Shown: positions 5,010 to 5,656 of the stretch, piece after piece
Layout of the letters: each line of letters begins with the position of its first letter
Numbering within the stretch: position 1 is the stretch's first letter
DNA from: Euryarchaeota archaeon UBA91
GTDB taxonomy: Archaea > Thermoplasmatota > Poseidoniia > Poseidoniales > Poseidoniaceae
Direction of reading: 5' to 3'
Assembly (NCBI GenBank): GCA_002499705.1
Contig: DAMU01000024.1
Location: 1-5,656, forward strand
Length of the DNA: 5,656 bases
The notes under the pieces: model-generated
Seen by the model: only the letters and a program-made list of their open reading frames with translations
The model's database searches: none
Told to the model about the DNA's origin: nothing
Position numbers and translations under genes: made by a program

Positions 5010-5656
5010 ATGCGATGTATGGCACCCGCAAAACTTGCTGAGTGGTTTTCTAATGCTGATATGAAAGATGTTGCCACGGTCGGTGGAAAGGGTGCATCGC
5101 TTGGTGAGATGTTCCAGCAGTTATCCAAGATTGGAGTAAAGGTGCCTAACGGTTTTACACTGACAACTGTCGCCTTTAAGCAATTCATTCATGCCAAAAT
5201 ACCTGAGTCAACGTGGAATAACGTCGGGGCTCCTGAAGACGTTGAACAACTACGAAATGCAGCGATTAACTGTACCACGCTTGCTGATGCGCTAGAGGTT
5301 TGTCTGCGAGACGCAGATCCACAAGACCATTTGAACCTCAACAGTCGAGCGGCATTGGCTCGGTCATTGGTACGCGAAACTCCGGTACCTGATGAGATTA
5401 AACAAGCGATTGCCCAAGAATATGGTCAGTTATGTGACTTGTATCATCCTGGAGTTGACGTTGCAGTTCGCTCATCAGCAACCACAGAAGACTCTGCAGA
5501 AGCATCATTTGCTGGTCAATATGAATCATATCTCAATGTGAGTGGTGACCAAGACATCATAGAAAAATGGCGTCGGTGTGTAGCGAGTATGTTCACCGAG
5601 CGAGCGATTGGTTACCACATAGAACACGGTATGCACCCACTTGATAGTGCGATTGC
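5010..5656 (+). CDS. ppsA: Phosphoenolpyruvate synthase, N-terminal part (cut by window end)
   Basis: PpsA converts pyruvate, ATP and water to PEP, AMP and phosphate, the entry step of gluconeogenesis from pyruvate. About 215 residues are present, all from the N-terminal PPDK_N nucleotide-binding domain. Counting from the ATG at 5019, they include the start motif VGGKGASLGEM (21-31), GVKVPNGFTLTT (39-50), the ATP-binding core VAVRSSATTEDSAEASFAGQ (148-167, with Arg151), and the CVASMFTERAIGYH segment (187-200). The swivelling phosphohistidine domain and the C-terminal PEP/pyruvate barrel lie beyond the window. Two in-frame ATGs are possible, 5010 and 5019, with an in-frame TGA at 4998. I take 5010 because of its spacing to a TATA-like box, but 5019 (MAPAKLAEWF) is equally credible as protein. 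The section between the GFTLTT strand and the RSSAT core (about 65-125) looks longer than usual. With aceE at the other end, the window brackets two opposing fates of pyruvate. Confidence 0.92.
   Translation, partial: MRCMAPAKLAEWFSNADMKDVATVGGKGASLGEMFQQLSKIGVKVPNGFTLTTVAFKQFIHAKIPESTWNNVGAPEDVEQLRNAAINCTTLADALEVCLRDADPQDHLNLNSRAALARSLVRETPVPDEIKQAIAQEYGQLCDLYHPGVDVAVRSSATTEDSAEASFAGQYESYLNVSGDQDIIEKWRRCVASMFTERAIGYHIEHGMHPLDSAI

Overview
The window carries two large central-metabolism genes at its edges. On the left is a complete homodimeric-type pyruvate dehydrogenase E1 (aceE, 62-2734, +). On the right is the 5' part of a phosphoenolpyruvate synthase gene (ppsA, from about 5010, +, cut by the window end). 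Between them lies about 2.3 kb of small, mostly uncharacterised genes: an NTF2/SnoaL-like protein (2757-3107, -), a small secreted or membrane-anchored protein (3211-3459, -), a double zinc-ribbon protein (3588-3866, +), a single zinc-ribbon protein (3884-4075, -), a one-pass membrane protein resembling DUF4760 (4149-4670, -), and the decayed C-terminal end of a YjbQ/UPF0047-family gene (about 4796-4928, +).

Organism: the sequence alone does not settle this. No rRNA or tRNA is present. The density of tiny zinc-ribbon and single-TM proteins, a TATA-like box placed as for a leaderless ppsA transcript, and AT-rich TATA-like stretches before other genes would suit a planktonic archaeon such as the marine Thermoplasmatota (Ca. 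Poseidoniales-like). However, aceE and the small membrane gene have good Shine-Dalgarno sequences, and homodimeric AceE is mainly a bacterial enzyme. I treat an archaeal source as plausible, not shown. Arginine is often encoded by CGA in aceE, which is uncommon in many bacteria.

Layout: aceE ends with tandem TGA stops, 22 nt before the convergent stop of the NTF2-like gene. No E2 or E3 gene therefore follows it directly, and the partners of the complex must lie upstream or elsewhere. The membrane-protein gene and the double zinc-ribbon gene are divergent from a 128-nt region that holds an inverted repeat and TATA-like boxes. The two zinc-ribbon genes are tail-to-tail, 17 nt apart, and share exactly the same Cys spacing in their first ribbon. 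The DUF4760-like gene is followed by a good hairpin plus T-rich tract and preceded by a 36-nt interrupted palindrome. The roughly 340 nt between it and ppsA hold that palindrome, the YjbQ remnant and the likely ppsA promoter.

Functional link: AceE decarboxylates pyruvate towards acetyl-CoA, while PpsA returns pyruvate to PEP, so the window brackets two opposing fates of pyruvate. The small genes between them show no evident tie to this pathway. I see no CRISPR array, insertion sequence, toxin-antitoxin pair or recognisable defence system. The most noteworthy items are the YjbQ remnant, the palindrome at 4690-4725 and the matched zinc-ribbon pair.
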